64,000 bases of DNA from Seohaeicola saemankumensis (GCF_020171285.1 NZ_JAIUZI010000004.1:258832-322831), one strand, 5' to 3'; counted from the first letter of the stretch, positions 1-8,960 are shown. The notes: generated by a model not told the origin, from the sequence alone. Numbers and translations: made by a program.

Positions 1-481
1 CGTTCTGGCGGCGCTGACGCTGGCCGGGTTGCCGACGGACGCCTTCTTTTTCGCCGGCTTCCTGCCGAACAGCGCTGGCCAGCGCCGGGCCCGGCTGAAG
101 GCGCTGAAAGAGGTTCCGGGCACGTTGGTGTTCTACGAATCCCCGAAACGGGTGGCGGCAAGCCTGAAGGACATGGCCGATGTGCTGGGCGCAGACCGCA
201 AGGCCGCCGTATGCCGGGAACTGACCAAGAAATTCGAAGAGGTCCGGCGCGGGACCCTGGAGAGCCTGGCGGCTGCGGACGACAAGGCGCCGCGCGGGGA
301 AATCGTGGTCCTGGTGGATCGGGGCGGTTCACCAACTGTTAGCGAAGGTGACATAGAAACGGATTTGCGGACGGCGCTGAAAACGCAGTCGGTCCGCGAT
401 GCCGCGGATTTCGTGGCGCAGCTGCATGGGTTGCCGCGCCGCAAGGTCTATCAACTGGCACTGAACCTGGAGGGGGATTGA
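1..481 (+). CDS. rsmI: 16S rRNA (cytidine-2'-O)-methyltransferase RsmI, C-terminal part
   Basis: This is the 3' part of rsmI; the gene begins before the window and the reading frame is open from base 2. RsmI methylates the ribose of C1402 of 16S rRNA using SAM. The visible protein begins LAALTLAGLPTD and continues through the family's FxGFLP and ESPKRV motifs. These are followed by the conserved CRELTKKFEE stretch and the C-terminal helical region ending LPRRKVYQLAL. It is followed after 3 bases by the YraN-family gene and then gshB, an order common in alphaproteobacteria. The methionine at position 29 is internal, not the start. Confidence 0.95.
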   Translation, partial: VLAALTLAGLPTDAFFFAGFLPNSAGQRRARLKALKEVPGTLVFYESPKRVAASLKDMADVLGADRKAAVCRELTKKFEEVRRGTLESLAAADDKAPRGEIVVLVDRGGSPTVSEGDIETDLRTALKTQSVRDAADFVAQLHGLPRRKVYQLALNLEGD

Positions 482-484
482 ACC

Positions 485-850
485 GTGGACCGACGGACGC
501 AGGGACAGATCTCTCACCACGCGGGCAGCGCGGCGGAATTGCGGATCTCGCAGGATTATGAGCGGCGTGGCTTCACGGTTGCCCGACGCTGGCGCGGGTC
601 GGCGGGCGAAATCGACCTGATCGCCCGCGGTGCCGACGGGATCGTGTTCGTCGAAGTCAAGAAAAGCCGCAGCCTGTCCGGGGCGGCGGAACGGCTGGGG
701 CGCGGTCAGATGGAGCGGATCTTGGCCGCGGCGGGCGAATTCCTGGCGGGCGAACCCGACGGCCAGTTGACGGATGTGCGTTTCGACGTGGCGCTGATGG
801 ATGAAACGGGCCGGTACGAGATCATCGAAAATGCCTTTGGGCAGTTCTGA
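485..850 (+). CDS. YraN/UPF0102 family nuclease-fold protein
   Basis: A 121-residue protein with a GTG start 3 bases after rsmI, so the two are probably co-translated. The UPF0102 (YraN) family has a Holliday-junction-resolvase-like endonuclease fold of unproven substrate. The core motif is visible as GEIDLIARG, then IVFVEVKKS, matching the E...D...ExK metal-site pattern of this fold. The length equals the usual family length (about 120 residues). The biochemical role is not established for the family. Confidence 0.9.
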   Translation: MDRRTQGQISHHAGSAAELRISQDYERRGFTVARRWRGSAGEIDLIARGADGIVFVEVKKSRSLSGAAERLGRGQMERILAAAGEFLAGEPDGQLTDVRFDVALMDETGRYEIIENAFGQF

Positions 851-931
851 AGTCGCCCGGTCCTGAGCGAAGCCCATTGAACCCCGGGTCCTGCTGCGCC
901 ATGTATCGCTGAGCAGCACAGGGGTAGACAC

Positions 932-1867
932 ATGAAGATCGCCTTTCAGATGGACCCGATCGGGGCCGTGGACATCAATGCAGACAGTTCGTTCCGGCTG
1001 GCCGAAGAGGCGCAGGCGCGCGGGCATGAGCTGTTCTTCTACGGACCGGATCAGCTGTCCTATCAGGAAGGGCGCATCATGGCGCGCGGCCATGACATGA
1101 CGGTGCAGCGCGTGCCGGGCGACCCGGCGGTGCTTGGCCCTGAACGCGAAATCGACCTGGCGGAATGGGACGTCGTCTGGCTGCGGCAGGATCCGCCGTT
1201 TGACATGCATTACATCACCTCGACGCATCTACTGGACCGGCTGGCGCCGGACACTTTGGTGGTCAACGACCCGTTCTGGGTGCGCAACTATCCCGAAAAG
1301 CTGTTGGTGCTGGATTTCCCGGACCTGACGCCGCCGACCACCATCGCGCGCGACCTGCGCACGATCCGGGCGTTCAAGGAAAAGCATGGCGACATAATCC
1401 TCAAGCCGCTCTATGGCAACGGCGGCGCCGGGGTGTTCCGGCTGGATGAAAACGACCGCAACCTGTCGTCGCTGCACGAGCTGTTCACCGGGTTTTCCCG
1501 CGAGCCGCTGATCGTGCAGAAATTCCTGCCGGACGTGCGCAACGGTGACAAGCGGGTGATTCTGGTCGATGGGGAGCCGGTGGGCGCGATCAACCGGGTT
1601 CCGGCGGCGGGCGAGACACGGTCGAACATGCATGTGGGCGGCCGCCCGGAGAAGATCGGGCTGACCGACCGAGATCGCGAGATCTGTGCGCGCATCGGGC
1701 CATTGCTGCGGGAAAAGGGGCAGGTGTTTGTCGGTATCGACGTGATCGGCGACTACCTGACCGAGATCAACGTGACCTCGCCCACCGGCATTCAGGAACT
1801 GGAGCGGTTCGACGGGGTGAACATCGCCGCCCGGATCTGGGAGGCGATCGAAGCGCGCGCTGCATGA
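932..1867 (+). CDS. gshB: Glutathione synthetase
   Basis: A 311-residue ATP-grasp ligase that joins gamma-glutamylcysteine to glycine, the second step of glutathione synthesis in the cytosol. Visible marks are the N-terminal [10 protein letters not shown], the [18 protein letters not shown] segment, the glycine-rich ATP loop [13 protein letters not shown], and the C-terminal [14 protein letters not shown]. The length is typical for proteobacterial GshB. The ATG is preceded by a GGGG-containing ribosome site. The stop codon overlaps the start of the next gene (ATGA at 1864-1867), so the hydrolase gene is translationally coupled. Confidence 0.97.
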   Translation: MKIAFQMDPIGAVDINADSSFRLAEEAQARGHELFFYGPDQLSYQEGRIMARGHDMTVQRVPGDPAVLGPEREIDLAEWDVVWLRQDPPFDMHYITSTHLLDRLAPDTLVVNDPFWVRNYPEKLLVLDFPDLTPPTTIARDLRTIRAFKEKHGDIILKPLYGNGGAGVFRLDENDRNLSSLHELFTGFSREPLIVQKFLPDVRNGDKRVILVDGEPVGAINRVPAAGETRSNMHVGGRPEKIGLTDRDREICARIGPLLREKGQVFVGIDVIGDYLTEINVTSPTGIQELERFDGVNIAARIWEAIEARAA

Positions 1868-2418
1868 GCTGGCGGCGCGTCCTGCTGAATGGGGCGCTGC
1901 GGCGGATCGAAAAACCGTATCTGGCCCGCGAGCAGGATCCGCTGCGGCTGCGCGCGGGGTTCGAACGGCGGGCGCCGCTGATTTTTCGGATGCCGCGCGG
2001 GGTCGCGTCTCGGTGGATCGACCTGCACGGGGTACCGGCGCTGCACCTTGGGCCTCCGATCGGGGCGGGGCCGGTGATGTTCTACCTGCATGGCTGCGCT
2101 TTTGTCATGGGCAGTCCGCGCACCCATTCGGCCATGATCGCGCGGCTGGTACAGCTGACTGGCTGCCCGGCGGTTCTGCCCCGGTACCGGCTGGCGCCGG
2201 AGCATCCGTTTCCGGCCGCGATCGAGGATGCGCAGGCGGCGTATTCGGGCCTTTGCCGGGGCGGGGTGCCGCCCGGGCGGATCGTTCTGGGCGGAGACAG
2301 TGCCGGCGGCGGGCTGGTCCTGTCGCTGCTGGCGCAGATCTGCACCGGGGGCGACGCGACCCTGAAAGGTGTCGCGGGCTGGATCAGGCAGCGGTGGTAT
2401 GGGAGAGCCGAAAGCTGA
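1864..2418 (+). pseudogene. Truncated alpha/beta hydrolase (hormone-sensitive-lipase-like)
   Basis: The 184-residue product matches the N-terminal half of HSL/GDXG-type esterases. It shows an oxyanion-hole region YLHGCAFVMG (normally HGGG/HGGA), the segment PRYRLAPEHPFPAAIEDA, and the nucleophile motif GGDSAGGG near residue 145. Full-length members have about 300 residues. This one stops about 35 residues after the nucleophile, so the catalytic Asp and His are missing. The 3' end overlaps the convergent comM gene by 35 bases, and the last 15 or so residues look unrelated to the family. I infer a deletion that joined the gene to the comM terminus, leaving an inactive remnant. Confidence 0.75.
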
Positions 2419-3898
2419 GCGCTTCGGCGACGTGGGGCCGCAGCACCGGATCGCTGCCGTCGAGATCGGCAATGGTGCGCGCCACCCGCAGCACCCGGTG
2501 ATAGCCGCGCGCGGAGAGGCCAAAGCGGTCGGCGGCCCGGGTCAGCAAGTCCCGCCCCTCGGCATCCGGGGTGGCGATCTGGTCGAGCACCGAGCCTTCG
2601 GCGTCGGCGTTCTGGTGCAGGTCCGGGTGGTCGGCAAAGCGCTGTTCCTGCAGAGCGCGCGCGGCGGCGACACGACCGGCCACCTGTTGCGAACTGTCGC
2701 CGGAAGCCGGCAGATCGAGGTCGGAAAAGGCGACAGGGGGCACCTCGACACGCAGGTCGAACCGGTCGAGCAGGGGGCCGGAAATCCGGCCCATGTAATC
2801 TTCGCCGCATTGCGGGACGCGGGCGCAGGCGCGGGCGGGGTCGGACAGGTACCCGCATTTGCAGGGATTCGCGGCGGCCACAAGCATGAAGCGGCAGGGG
2901 TATTTGATGTGGGCATTGGCGCGGGCCACCATGACTTCGCCGGTTTCGATGGGCTGGCGCAGGGTTTCGAGAACGGCGCGGGGGAACTCGGGGAATTCAT
3001 CCATGAAGAGCACGCCATTGTGCGCCAGGCTGATTTCACCGGGTTTCGCACCGCGCCCGCCGCCGACGATGGCGGCCATCGAGGCGGTGTGATGCGGTTC
3101 GCGGAACGGGCGGGCGCGGCTGATCCCGCCTTCGTCCAGCAGACCGCAGAGCGAGTGGATCATCGAGGTGTCCAGCGCCTCGGCCGGGGTGAGCGGCGGC
3201 AGGATGCCGGGAATACGCGCCGCCAGCATCGATTTGCCCGAACCGGGCGTGCCGACCAGCATCAGGTGGTGGCGGCCGGCGGCGGCGATTTCCAGCGCCC
3301 GTTTGGCACGTTCCTGCCCTTTGACGTCCCGCAGATCGCGGCCGGGCGGTGGCGTGTGTACCTCGCCCGGTTGCGAGGGCAGGATCGGCGACTGGCCGGA
3401 AAAATGGCGCACCACATCGCCGAGCGATGCGGCGGCGATGACCTTGGCGGCGTCCACCCAGGCGGCCTCGGCGCCGGACGCCTTGGGGCAGAGCAGGGTG
3501 CGATCCTCCTGTGCGGCGGTCATCGCGGCGGGCAGCGCGCCGAGCACGGGAACCAATGTGCCGTCCAGCGACAGCTCGCCCAGGGCGACGGTGGTTTCAG
3601 AGGCGTCTTGCGGGACGATGTCGAGCGCGGCAAGCAGGGCCAGCGCGATGGGCAGGTCGAAATGGCTGCCTTCCTTGGGCAGGTCGGCAGGCGACAGGTT
3701 GATGGTGATGCGCCTGGACGGCAGCGCGATGGCCATGGCGCTGAGCGCACTGCGGACCCGGTCGCGCGCCTCGCTGACCGCCTTGTCCGGCAGGCCGACG
3801 ATAGAAAACGCGGGCAGGCCGGGGGTGACGGCGCACTGGACTTCGACGAGCCGGGCGTCGACCCCCTGAAATGCGACGGTATAGGCGCGGGCGACCAT
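2384..3898 (-). CDS. comM: ComM/YifB-family AAA+ ATPase (Mg-chelatase-like)
   Basis: A 504-residue AAA+ protein. The N-terminal third is the ChlI/Lon-like domain (VDARLVEVQCAVTPGLPAFSIVGLPDKAV). The middle has Walker A GTPGSGKS near residue 216 and a Walker B region GVLFMDEFPEF. A zinc-like cysteine set follows (NPCKCGYLSDPARACARVPQC), then the C-terminal Mg-chelatase domain. In naturally competent bacteria ComM is a hexameric helicase that promotes branch migration during integration of incoming DNA. It is widespread in non-competent species too. The length is normal. Its 3' end overlaps the truncated hydrolase on the other strand. Confidence 0.93.
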   Translation of the reverse strand: MVARAYTVAFQGVDARLVEVQCAVTPGLPAFSIVGLPDKAVSEARDRVRSALSAMAIALPSRRITINLSPADLPKEGSHFDLPIALALLAALDIVPQDASETTVALGELSLDGTLVPVLGALPAAMTAAQEDRTLLCPKASGAEAAWVDAAKVIAAASLGDVVRHFSGQSPILPSQPGEVHTPPPGRDLRDVKGQERAKRALEIAAAGRHHLMLVGTPGSGKSMLAARIPGILPPLTPAEALDTSMIHSLCGLLDEGGISRARPFREPHHTASMAAIVGGGRGAKPGEISLAHNGVLFMDEFPEFPRAVLETLRQPIETGEVMVARANAHIKYPCRFMLVAAANPCKCGYLSDPARACARVPQCGEDYMGRISGPLLDRFDLRVEVPPVAFSDLDLPASGDSSQQVAGRVAAARALQEQRFADHPDLHQNADAEGSVLDQIATPDAEGRDLLTRAADRFGLSARGYHRVLRVARTIADLDGSDPVLRPHVAEALSFRLSHTTAA

Positions 3899-3964
3899 GG
3901 AGTTCTGCCAATGCGGTTGTTCTTTTGTTAACCGCTATCAAGGCAGGGGTTTAGGAATGGTTAA

Positions 3965-3993
3965 CGGCACCGCGCGCGGAAAGGGCGGTGCCG
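3965..3993 (-). terminator. Hairpin between the glutathione S-transferase gene and comM
   Basis: A 9-bp perfect stem (CGGCACCGC at 3965-3973 paired with GCGGTGCCG at 3985-3993) with an 11-base loop. It lies just after the end of the minus-strand glutathione S-transferase gene and before comM on the same strand. There is only a short TT after the hairpin on the minus strand, so it may be a weak intrinsic terminator or an RNA-stability element. Confidence 0.5.
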
Positions 3994-4021
3994 GGTGTGT
4001 GGTCAGAAAGAAGCAGGGTGA

Positions 4022-4702
4022 TCAGATTGGCCAGGGTTGGCCGGCGAGGCCGATGGCGTAAGGCTCTGGATCATAATGGATGTCATGTGCCTTGTGGCGC
4101 CAGTCGAGGGTCGCGGGTTCGGTCAAGAGCGCCTCGCAATAGTTCCGCGTTTCGGGGCTGACCGGCAGGTCGTAACCGAGAATCCGGGCCGCGACGGGCG
4201 TGTAGAAGACGTCGGCCAGCGAATAGGCGCCGAAGAGCCAGCCGGATGACGCGCCGGAGACGGTGCGGGCGTGAGACCAGAGGGTTTCGATGCGGGCCAG
4301 ATCGGCGCGCACGGCCTCGGAGGGGACAAAGCCGGTGTAGACGCGTTGAAACTGCATCGGGCAATCACCGCGCAGGGCGGAGAAACCGGCGGTCATCTCC
4401 GCGCAGAGCCAGCGCGCGGTTGCCCGCGCCGCGGGATCGGCGGGCCAGAGACCGGCGTCGGGGTGACGCTCGGCCAGGGTTTCGGCGATGGCAAGGCTTT
4501 CACCGATCACCGTGCCGTCCGGGGTGCGGACACTGGGCACCAGCCGGGCCGGGGCCAGCGGTGCGAGGTCCTGGGCCATGGTGCCGGTGTAGAGACCGAC
4601 GAAATGGGTATTACAGGGAATGCCGAATTTTTCGAACATCAGCCAGCCGCGCAAGGACCAGCTGGAGTACATTCTGTCGCCGAGATAAAGATCATAAGTC
4701 AT
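4022..4702 (-). CDS. Glutathione S-transferase family protein
   Basis: A 226-residue protein starting at the ATG at 4702 (MTYDLYLGD). A TTG start 24 bases upstream is possible but less likely. The N-terminal thioredoxin-like domain has the SxR-type active-site segment YSSWSLRGW and the glutathione-backbone-binding segment RLVPSV...GESLAI. The all-helical C-terminal domain follows, with GSLADV-like sequence YSLADVFYTPVAAR. It probably conjugates or reduces small electrophiles or peroxides with glutathione in the cytosol; the substrate cannot be told. A glutathione synthetase gene lies nearby, but the genes are not in one operon. Confidence 0.88.
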   Translation of the reverse strand: MTYDLYLGDRMYSSWSLRGWLMFEKFGIPCNTHFVGLYTGTMAQDLAPLAPARLVPSVRTPDGTVIGESLAIAETLAERHPDAGLWPADPAARATARWLCAEMTAGFSALRGDCPMQFQRVYTGFVPSEAVRADLARIETLWSHARTVSGASSGWLFGAYSLADVFYTPVAARILGYDLPVSPETRNYCEALLTEPATLDWRHKAHDIHYDPEPYAIGLAGQPWPI

Positions 4703-4760
4703 GGCGCGACGGTAGGCTGGAACCAAGAGGCGGTAAAACGAAGATTTGTGCGCTGGGCCT

Positions 4761-5339
4761 TCAGGGATTGTGATTTATCCGGCCGACCTGCCAGCCATTT
4801 GAGCCGCGCGTGAGCTCGGTGACCGAAAGATTGTCGATCTTGTGACCAAAGGCCTGGTCGGCATCCATCCGCAGGGCCCGCTGCACCTGAGTGAGAATAA
4901 CGCCGAAATGGGCGACGATGATCAGGTCGTCACCGGTATGGGCCGCGATCAGCGCATCGACGGCGGCGTCCACGCGCGCGCAGACCTCGTGCCAGCTTTC
5001 TCCGCCCGGGGGGCGGACGTCGCCGGGCGTGGTCCAGTAGGCGCGGATACGATCGGGATCTTCGGCCTCGATATCCTTGAAACGGCGCAGTTCCCAGGCG
5101 CCGAAGTTGATTTCGCGCAGGGCGGGGTCGTGGGGCAGGCGGGTGCGGCCGGCCTGGATCGCGTCGGCGGTGGCGGCGGCGCGGCTGAGATCGGAGGATA
5201 TCAGACGCGCCCGGTCCGGCAGGTGGTCGGACAACCGCGCCAGCGCCGCCGTGTCGGACAGATCGGCGGGCAGGTCGGACCAGCCGACCATGGATTTGGC
5301 GTGGGTGGGGCCGTGACGCACAAGGTGCAGGCGGGTCAT
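4761..5339 (-). CDS. Histidine phosphatase family protein, possibly alpha-ribazole phosphatase
   Basis: A 192-residue phosphoglycerate-mutase-like phosphatase with the phospho-histidine motif LVRHGPTH at the N-terminus. A second arginine appears in SSDLSRAAATA, the acid in FGAWE, and the late histidine in IIVAHFGVI. Its start overlaps the stop of the upstream cobU gene (ATGA at 5336-5339), so it is probably translated with it. That link suggests the CobC role, removing phosphate from alpha-ribazole phosphate in cobalamin assembly. The family also contains many general phosphatases, so the substrate is an inference. Confidence 0.8.
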   Translation of the reverse strand: MTRLHLVRHGPTHAKSMVGWSDLPADLSDTAALARLSDHLPDRARLISSDLSRAAATADAIQAGRTRLPHDPALREINFGAWELRRFKDIEAEDPDRIRAYWTTPGDVRPPGGESWHEVCARVDAAVDALIAAHTGDDLIIVAHFGVILTQVQRALRMDADQAFGHKIDNLSVTELTRGSNGWQVGRINHNP

Positions 5340-5857
5340 GGCAGCGCGCCTTTCAGGACAACGGGCAGGCCGACGGTGACCTGGATGACAAGGTCGGCCT
5401 CAGCGGCAAGGCGGATGTTGAGGCGGCCCTGCGCCTCGCGGAAGGACCGGCCCAGAGGGGTTTCGGGCACGATGCCCTGGCCGACCTCGTTCGAGACGAT
5501 CACCAGGTCGGCGGCGCAGCTGTCGATGGCCTGCAACAACGCGTCCTGGGCGGCGGCGAGATCGGCTTCGGCCAGCATCTGGTTGCTGAGCCAGAGGGTG
5601 GCGCAATCCAGCAAACAGATGTCGTCGGGGCCGAGGGTCGACAACAGTTCTGCCGCTTTCATAGGCACTTCGTGGGTTTGCCATTCGGGGCCGCGCCGAG
5701 CGGTGTGCAGGGCCACTTTTTCAACCATCTCGGCATCAAAAACTTGTGATGTGGCAAGGTAATGCTGTGATTTGTCTGACTTTAATGTCAACTTTTCGGC
5801 ATATTCAGACTTGCCCGATGCGGCGCCGCCGAAAATAAATGTGACTCTTGGAAACAC
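5336..5857 (-). CDS. cobU: Adenosylcobinamide kinase / adenosylcobinamide-phosphate guanylyltransferase
   Basis: CobU/CobP phosphorylates adenosylcobinamide and then adds GMP, making adenosyl-GDP-cobinamide for late cobalamin assembly. The P-loop is FGGAASGKSEYAEKL at the very N-terminus. The later motifs LDCATLWLSNQM and VSNEVGQGIVPETPLGRSFREAQGRLN are diagnostic. I chose the GTG at 5857 (173 residues, the usual CobU length), which has an AAGG-containing site upstream. The in-frame extension back to 6001 would run into rpoH2 and adds unrelated sequence. It is divergent from rpoH2. No other cob genes are in the window, so the pair serves a pathway or salvage route encoded elsewhere. Confidence 0.92.
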   Translation of the reverse strand: MFPRVTFIFGGAASGKSEYAEKLTLKSDKSQHYLATSQVFDAEMVEKVALHTARRGPEWQTHEVPMKAAELLSTLGPDDICLLDCATLWLSNQMLAEADLAAAQDALLQAIDSCAADLVIVSNEVGQGIVPETPLGRSFREAQGRLNIRLAAEADLVIQVTVGLPVVLKGALP

Positions 5858-5874
5858 TTTTCTTACCCTTCGAG

Positions 5875-5904
5875 TGATCCACCCGGTTGCGCCCTGCGTA
5901 GATG
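5875..5904 (+). promoter_or_regulatory. RpoE (ECF, ChrR-type)-like promoter for rpoH2
   Basis: TGATCC at 5875-5880 is followed after exactly 18 bases by TAGATG at 5899-5904, about 56 bases before the rpoH2 start codon. TGATCC as the -35 element with an 18-base spacer and a TA-initial -10 is the style of R. sphaeroides sigma-E (RpoE) promoters, and rpoH-II is a known target of that sigma factor. The assignment to RpoE is inferred. A second copy of the same layout lies at 19614. Confidence 0.6.
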
Positions 5905-5960
5905 TCATCAGGGAGCAAGGCAAGCATGGGCAGCCATGGGCTGCTGGAAGCGGAGGGAAA

Positions 5961-6839
5961 ATGGCACTTGATACGTCACCCGAGATTTCGGTTTCTCGCA
6001 AAGCGATGAAGGCCGAATTACTGGACGCCGAGACCGAGCTGAAACTGGCCTATGCCTGGCGCGACGAGCGTGACGAGGCGGCGCTGCACCGCCTGATCAC
6101 GGCCTACATGCGGCTTGCGATTTCGATGGCGGCCAAGTTCAAGCGCTATGGCGCGCCGATGGGGGACCTGATCCAGGAGGCGAGCCTGGGCCTGATGAAG
6201 GCGGCGGACAAGTTCGACCCCGATCGCGGCGTTCGCTTTTCGACTTATGCGGTCTGGTGGATCAAGGCGAGCATCCAGGACTACGTTATGCGCAACTGGT
6301 CGATGGTGCGCACCGGGTCCACGTCGAGCCAGAAATCGCTGTTTTTCAACATGCGTCGGGTGCAGGCCAAGCTGGAGCGGGAAGCGTCAGCCGTGGGTGA
6401 GCGTTTGGACCGGCACCAGTTGCACCAGCAGATCGCCAGCGAGATCGGTGTGCCGCTGCGTGATGTCGAAATGATGGACGGTCGTCTGTCGGGGTCCGAT
6501 TTTTCGCTGAATGCGGTGCAATCGGCGGATGAGGACGGGCGCGAATGGATTGATGCGCTGGAAGATGAAAGCGCGCAGAGCGCCGAGATCGTCGAGAACG
6601 AGCATGACACCGCGCAGTTGCGGGAATGGCTGCTGGGCGCGATGCAGGCGCTGAATGACCGCGAGCGGTTCATCGTGCGTGAGCGCAAGCTGCGTGATGT
6701 GCCCCGGACGCTGGAAAGTCTGGGTGCGGAGCTGAGCCTGAGCAAGGAACGGGTGCGCCAGCTGGAAGCGGCGGCGTTCCAGAAAATGCGCAAGAGCCTT
6801 GAAGCGCAATCGCGCGAGGTGCAACACTTTCTCGCATGA
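5961..6839 (+). CDS. rpoH2: Alternative sigma factor RpoH-II
   Basis: A 292-residue sigma-32 family factor starting at the ATG at 5961, which has a strong GGAGGG site at 5953-5958. The longer open frame upstream is not used. Region 2 is clear: LITAYMRLAISMAAKF, DLIQEASLGLMKAADKFDP, and the core-binding/-10 segment STYAVWWIKASIQDYVMRNWS. The RpoH box region TGSTSSQKSLFFNMRR and the C-terminal region 4 helix-turn-helix (LSLSKERVRQLEAAAFQKM) follow. The sequence style is that of RpoH-II, which in Rhodobacter sphaeroides runs part of the singlet-oxygen response, rather than classical RpoH-I. The stop overlaps the next start (ATGA). Confidence 0.94.
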   Translation: MALDTSPEISVSRKAMKAELLDAETELKLAYAWRDERDEAALHRLITAYMRLAISMAAKFKRYGAPMGDLIQEASLGLMKAADKFDPDRGVRFSTYAVWWIKASIQDYVMRNWSMVRTGSTSSQKSLFFNMRRVQAKLEREASAVGERLDRHQLHQQIASEIGVPLRDVEMMDGRLSGSDFSLNAVQSADEDGREWIDALEDESAQSAEIVENEHDTAQLREWLLGAMQALNDRERFIVRERKLRDVPRTLESLGAELSLSKERVRQLEAAAFQKMRKSLEAQSREVQHFLA

Positions 6840-7663
6840 AAAAACTTGCGATTCTGTTTGGCGCCTGGCTGGCGTTTGGGGCCGTCCCTGCGGGGGCGGC
6901 ATCATTGACTGTGGATGTGGTTTCGTCGATGTCACAGGCCGATGTGGTCCTGTTGGGCGAGGTGCATGACAACCCTGATCACCACGCCTTGCAAGCCGAT
7001 GCCATCGAGACGCTGAAACCAGCGGCCATCGTCTGGGAGATGCTGACACCGGAAACCGCTGCCCGCTTTGACGCCGGATGGTTGAACGATCCCGACCATC
7101 TGGAACAGGCGGTGGAATGGGCCAGCGAGGCATGGCCCTCGTTTGATCTATACGTTCCGGTTCTGAAGGCCGCAGCCGGCGGGCCGGCGATTTATGGCGG
7201 GCTGGTTCCGCGATCCAAGACGCGCGCGGCGATGGAAAGCGGGATCGGTGTCGCCTTTGGTGTCGGGGCCTCGCAGTTTGGTCTGATGGTGCCGCTGCCG
7301 CCCGAAGAGCGGGCGGCGCGGGAAGCCGACCAGCAGGCGGCGCATTGCGGGGCCATGCCCGAGGAGATGCTGCCGGTGATGGTCGATATCCAGCGGCTGC
7401 GCGATGCGGTATTGGCGCGAGCCATTGTTACCGCGCTGGACGAGACCGGCGGGCCGGTGGTCGTGATCACCGGCAACGGGCACGCGCGCAAGGACCGGGG
7501 CATTCCGGTCTATCTGAAACGCGTGAAACCCGGTGTCCGGATCTTCTCGCTCGGTCAATCCGAGGACGGGGTGATTAGCGGCACCTTCGATGCCGTGCTC
7601 GACAGTCCGGCGGTTGATCGGCCGGACCCCTGCCTGGCGTTTCAGGACAAGGGATCGGAGTGA
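6836..7663 (+). CDS. ChaN-family haem-binding-like periplasmic protein
   Basis: A 275-residue protein with an N-terminal signal peptide (MKKLAILFGAWLAFGAVPAGA, cleavage after AGA). No lipobox cysteine is present, so it is probably soluble in the periplasm rather than a lipoprotein. The ChaN/DUF399 signature is visible as VVLLGEVHDNPDHH near residues 38-51, with the C-terminal segment VVVITGNGHARKDRGIPVYL. Some family members bind haem and take part in iron regulation; the role here is unproven. It is translationally coupled to rpoH2, which suggests a stress-linked function. Confidence 0.8.
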   Translation: MKKLAILFGAWLAFGAVPAGAASLTVDVVSSMSQADVVLLGEVHDNPDHHALQADAIETLKPAAIVWEMLTPETAARFDAGWLNDPDHLEQAVEWASEAWPSFDLYVPVLKAAAGGPAIYGGLVPRSKTRAAMESGIGVAFGVGASQFGLMVPLPPEERAAREADQQAAHCGAMPEEMLPVMVDIQRLRDAVLARAIVTALDETGGPVVVITGNGHARKDRGIPVYLKRVKPGVRIFSLGQSEDGVISGTFDAVLDSPAVDRPDPCLAFQDKGSE

Positions 7664-7757
7664 TCCGAATCTTGTGGCTGCCATGCCCGCGCAAGGCTCT
7701 GGCAGATCGCGCCGGGTTTGCCTATGGTCGGGCCGTTGACCGCCTCGGGGGAAAATT

Positions 7758-8960
7758 ATGCTGGCTGGCAAGCGGATACTGCTGATCATCGGGGGTGGGA
7801 TTGCCGCCTATAAATCGCTTGAGCTGATCCGCAGGCTGCAGGATCAGGGGGCCGAGGTCGTGCCGGTCCTGACGCGGGCCGGAGAGGAATTCGTGACACC
7901 GCTGTCGGTGTCGGCCCTTGCGGGCAGTGCGGTGCATCGGGATCTGTTCGACCTGACCGCCGAGGCGGAGATGGGCCATATCCAGCTGAGCCGCAGTGCC
8001 GACCTGATCGTCGTTGCACCCGCGACGGCAGATCTGATGGCCAAGATGGCCGCCGGGCTGGCCGGGGATCTGGCGTCAACGCTGCTGCTGGCCACGGACA
8101 CGCCGGTGCTGCTGGCCCCGGCGATGAACGTGCGGATGTGGCAGCACGCGGCGACCCAGCGCAATATCGCGATGCTGGCGGCGGATGGCGTGCGCTTTGT
8201 CGGCCCCGAAGAGGGCGACATGGCCTGCGGGGAACATGGCCCCGGACGGCTGAGCGAAGTGCCTGACATCGTCGAGGCGGTGCTGCGGTTCTTTCGGGCG
8301 GGCCCGTTGCAGGGGCGCCGGATCCTGGTGACGTCGGGCCCGACGCACGAGCCGATTGACCCGGTGCGCTATATCGCCAACCGGTCCTCGGGTGCGCAGG
8401 GTACCGCGATTGCGGGCGCGCTGGCGGCGCTGGGGGCCGAGGTCGTGTTCGTCACCGGGCCGGCGGATGTGCCGCCCCCGTCGGGTGTCGAGGTGATCGC
8501 GGTGCAGACGGCGCAGCAGATGCTGGAGGCGGTCGAGGCCGCGCTGCCGGTGGATGCGGGTATTTTCGCGGCGGCGGTGGCCGATTGGCGCGTGGCCAGC
8601 GCCTCGGACCGAAAGCTGAAGAAAAGCCGCGATGGGATGCCTGTTCTGGAGTTCGCGGAGAACCCCGATATCCTGAAAACGGTGGCCGGGATGGCGCAGG
8701 GCCGCCCGGCGCTGGTGGTCGGTTTCGCCGCCGAGACTGACGACGTCGTCGCCCACGCGACTGCCAAGCGGCTGCGCAAGGGGTGCGACTGGATCGTGGC
8801 CAACGACGTCAGCCCGGAAACCGGGATCATGGGCGGCACGGAAAACGCGGTCGTGCTGATTTCCGAGACCGGGGCGGATGTCTGGCCGAGAATGGGCAAA
8901 TCCGAGGTCGCCGCGCGGCTGGCCGAGCGCGTGGCGCAGGCGCTGGGCGCGGGCGGCTGA
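7758..8960 (+). CDS. coaBC: Bifunctional phosphopantothenoylcysteine decarboxylase / phosphopantothenate-cysteine ligase
   Basis: A 400-residue fusion of CoaC (N-terminal flavoprotein decarboxylase) and CoaB (C-terminal ligase), steps 2 and 3 of coenzyme A synthesis from phosphopantothenate. The CoaC part has IGGGIAAYKSLELIRRL, the conserved histidine-asparagine region PAMNVRMW, and the substrate-clamp cysteine in EEGDMACGEHGPGRLSE. The CoaB part begins at RILVTSGPTHEPIDPVRY with NRSSGAQG, and later has KLKKS. The length is normal. It is a stand-alone gene with about 95 bases free upstream. Confidence 0.96.
   Translation: MLAGKRILLIIGGGIAAYKSLELIRRLQDQGAEVVPVLTRAGEEFVTPLSVSALAGSAVHRDLFDLTAEAEMGHIQLSRSADLIVVAPATADLMAKMAAGLAGDLASTLLLATDTPVLLAPAMNVRMWQHAATQRNIAMLAADGVRFVGPEEGDMACGEHGPGRLSEVPDIVEAVLRFFRAGPLQGRRILVTSGPTHEPIDPVRYIANRSSGAQGTAIAGALAALGAEVVFVTGPADVPPPSGVEVIAVQTAQQMLEAVEAALPVDAGIFAAAVADWRVASASDRKLKKSRDGMPVLEFAENPDILKTVAGMAQGRPALVVGFAAETDDVVAHATAKRLRKGCDWIVANDVSPETGIMGGTENAVVLISETGADVWPRMGKSEVAARLAERVAQALGAGG

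Noticed and set aside
2369-3931. A 520-codon open frame on the plus strand opposite comM
   Set aside because: It is the mirror of a clear ComM coding frame; the product is glycine/arginine-rich with no family similarity, as expected from high-GC codon bias.
7659-7664. TGATCC upstream of coaBC as a third RpoE-type promoter
   Set aside because: The sequence 18 bases downstream (GCCCGC) is not a possible -10 element.
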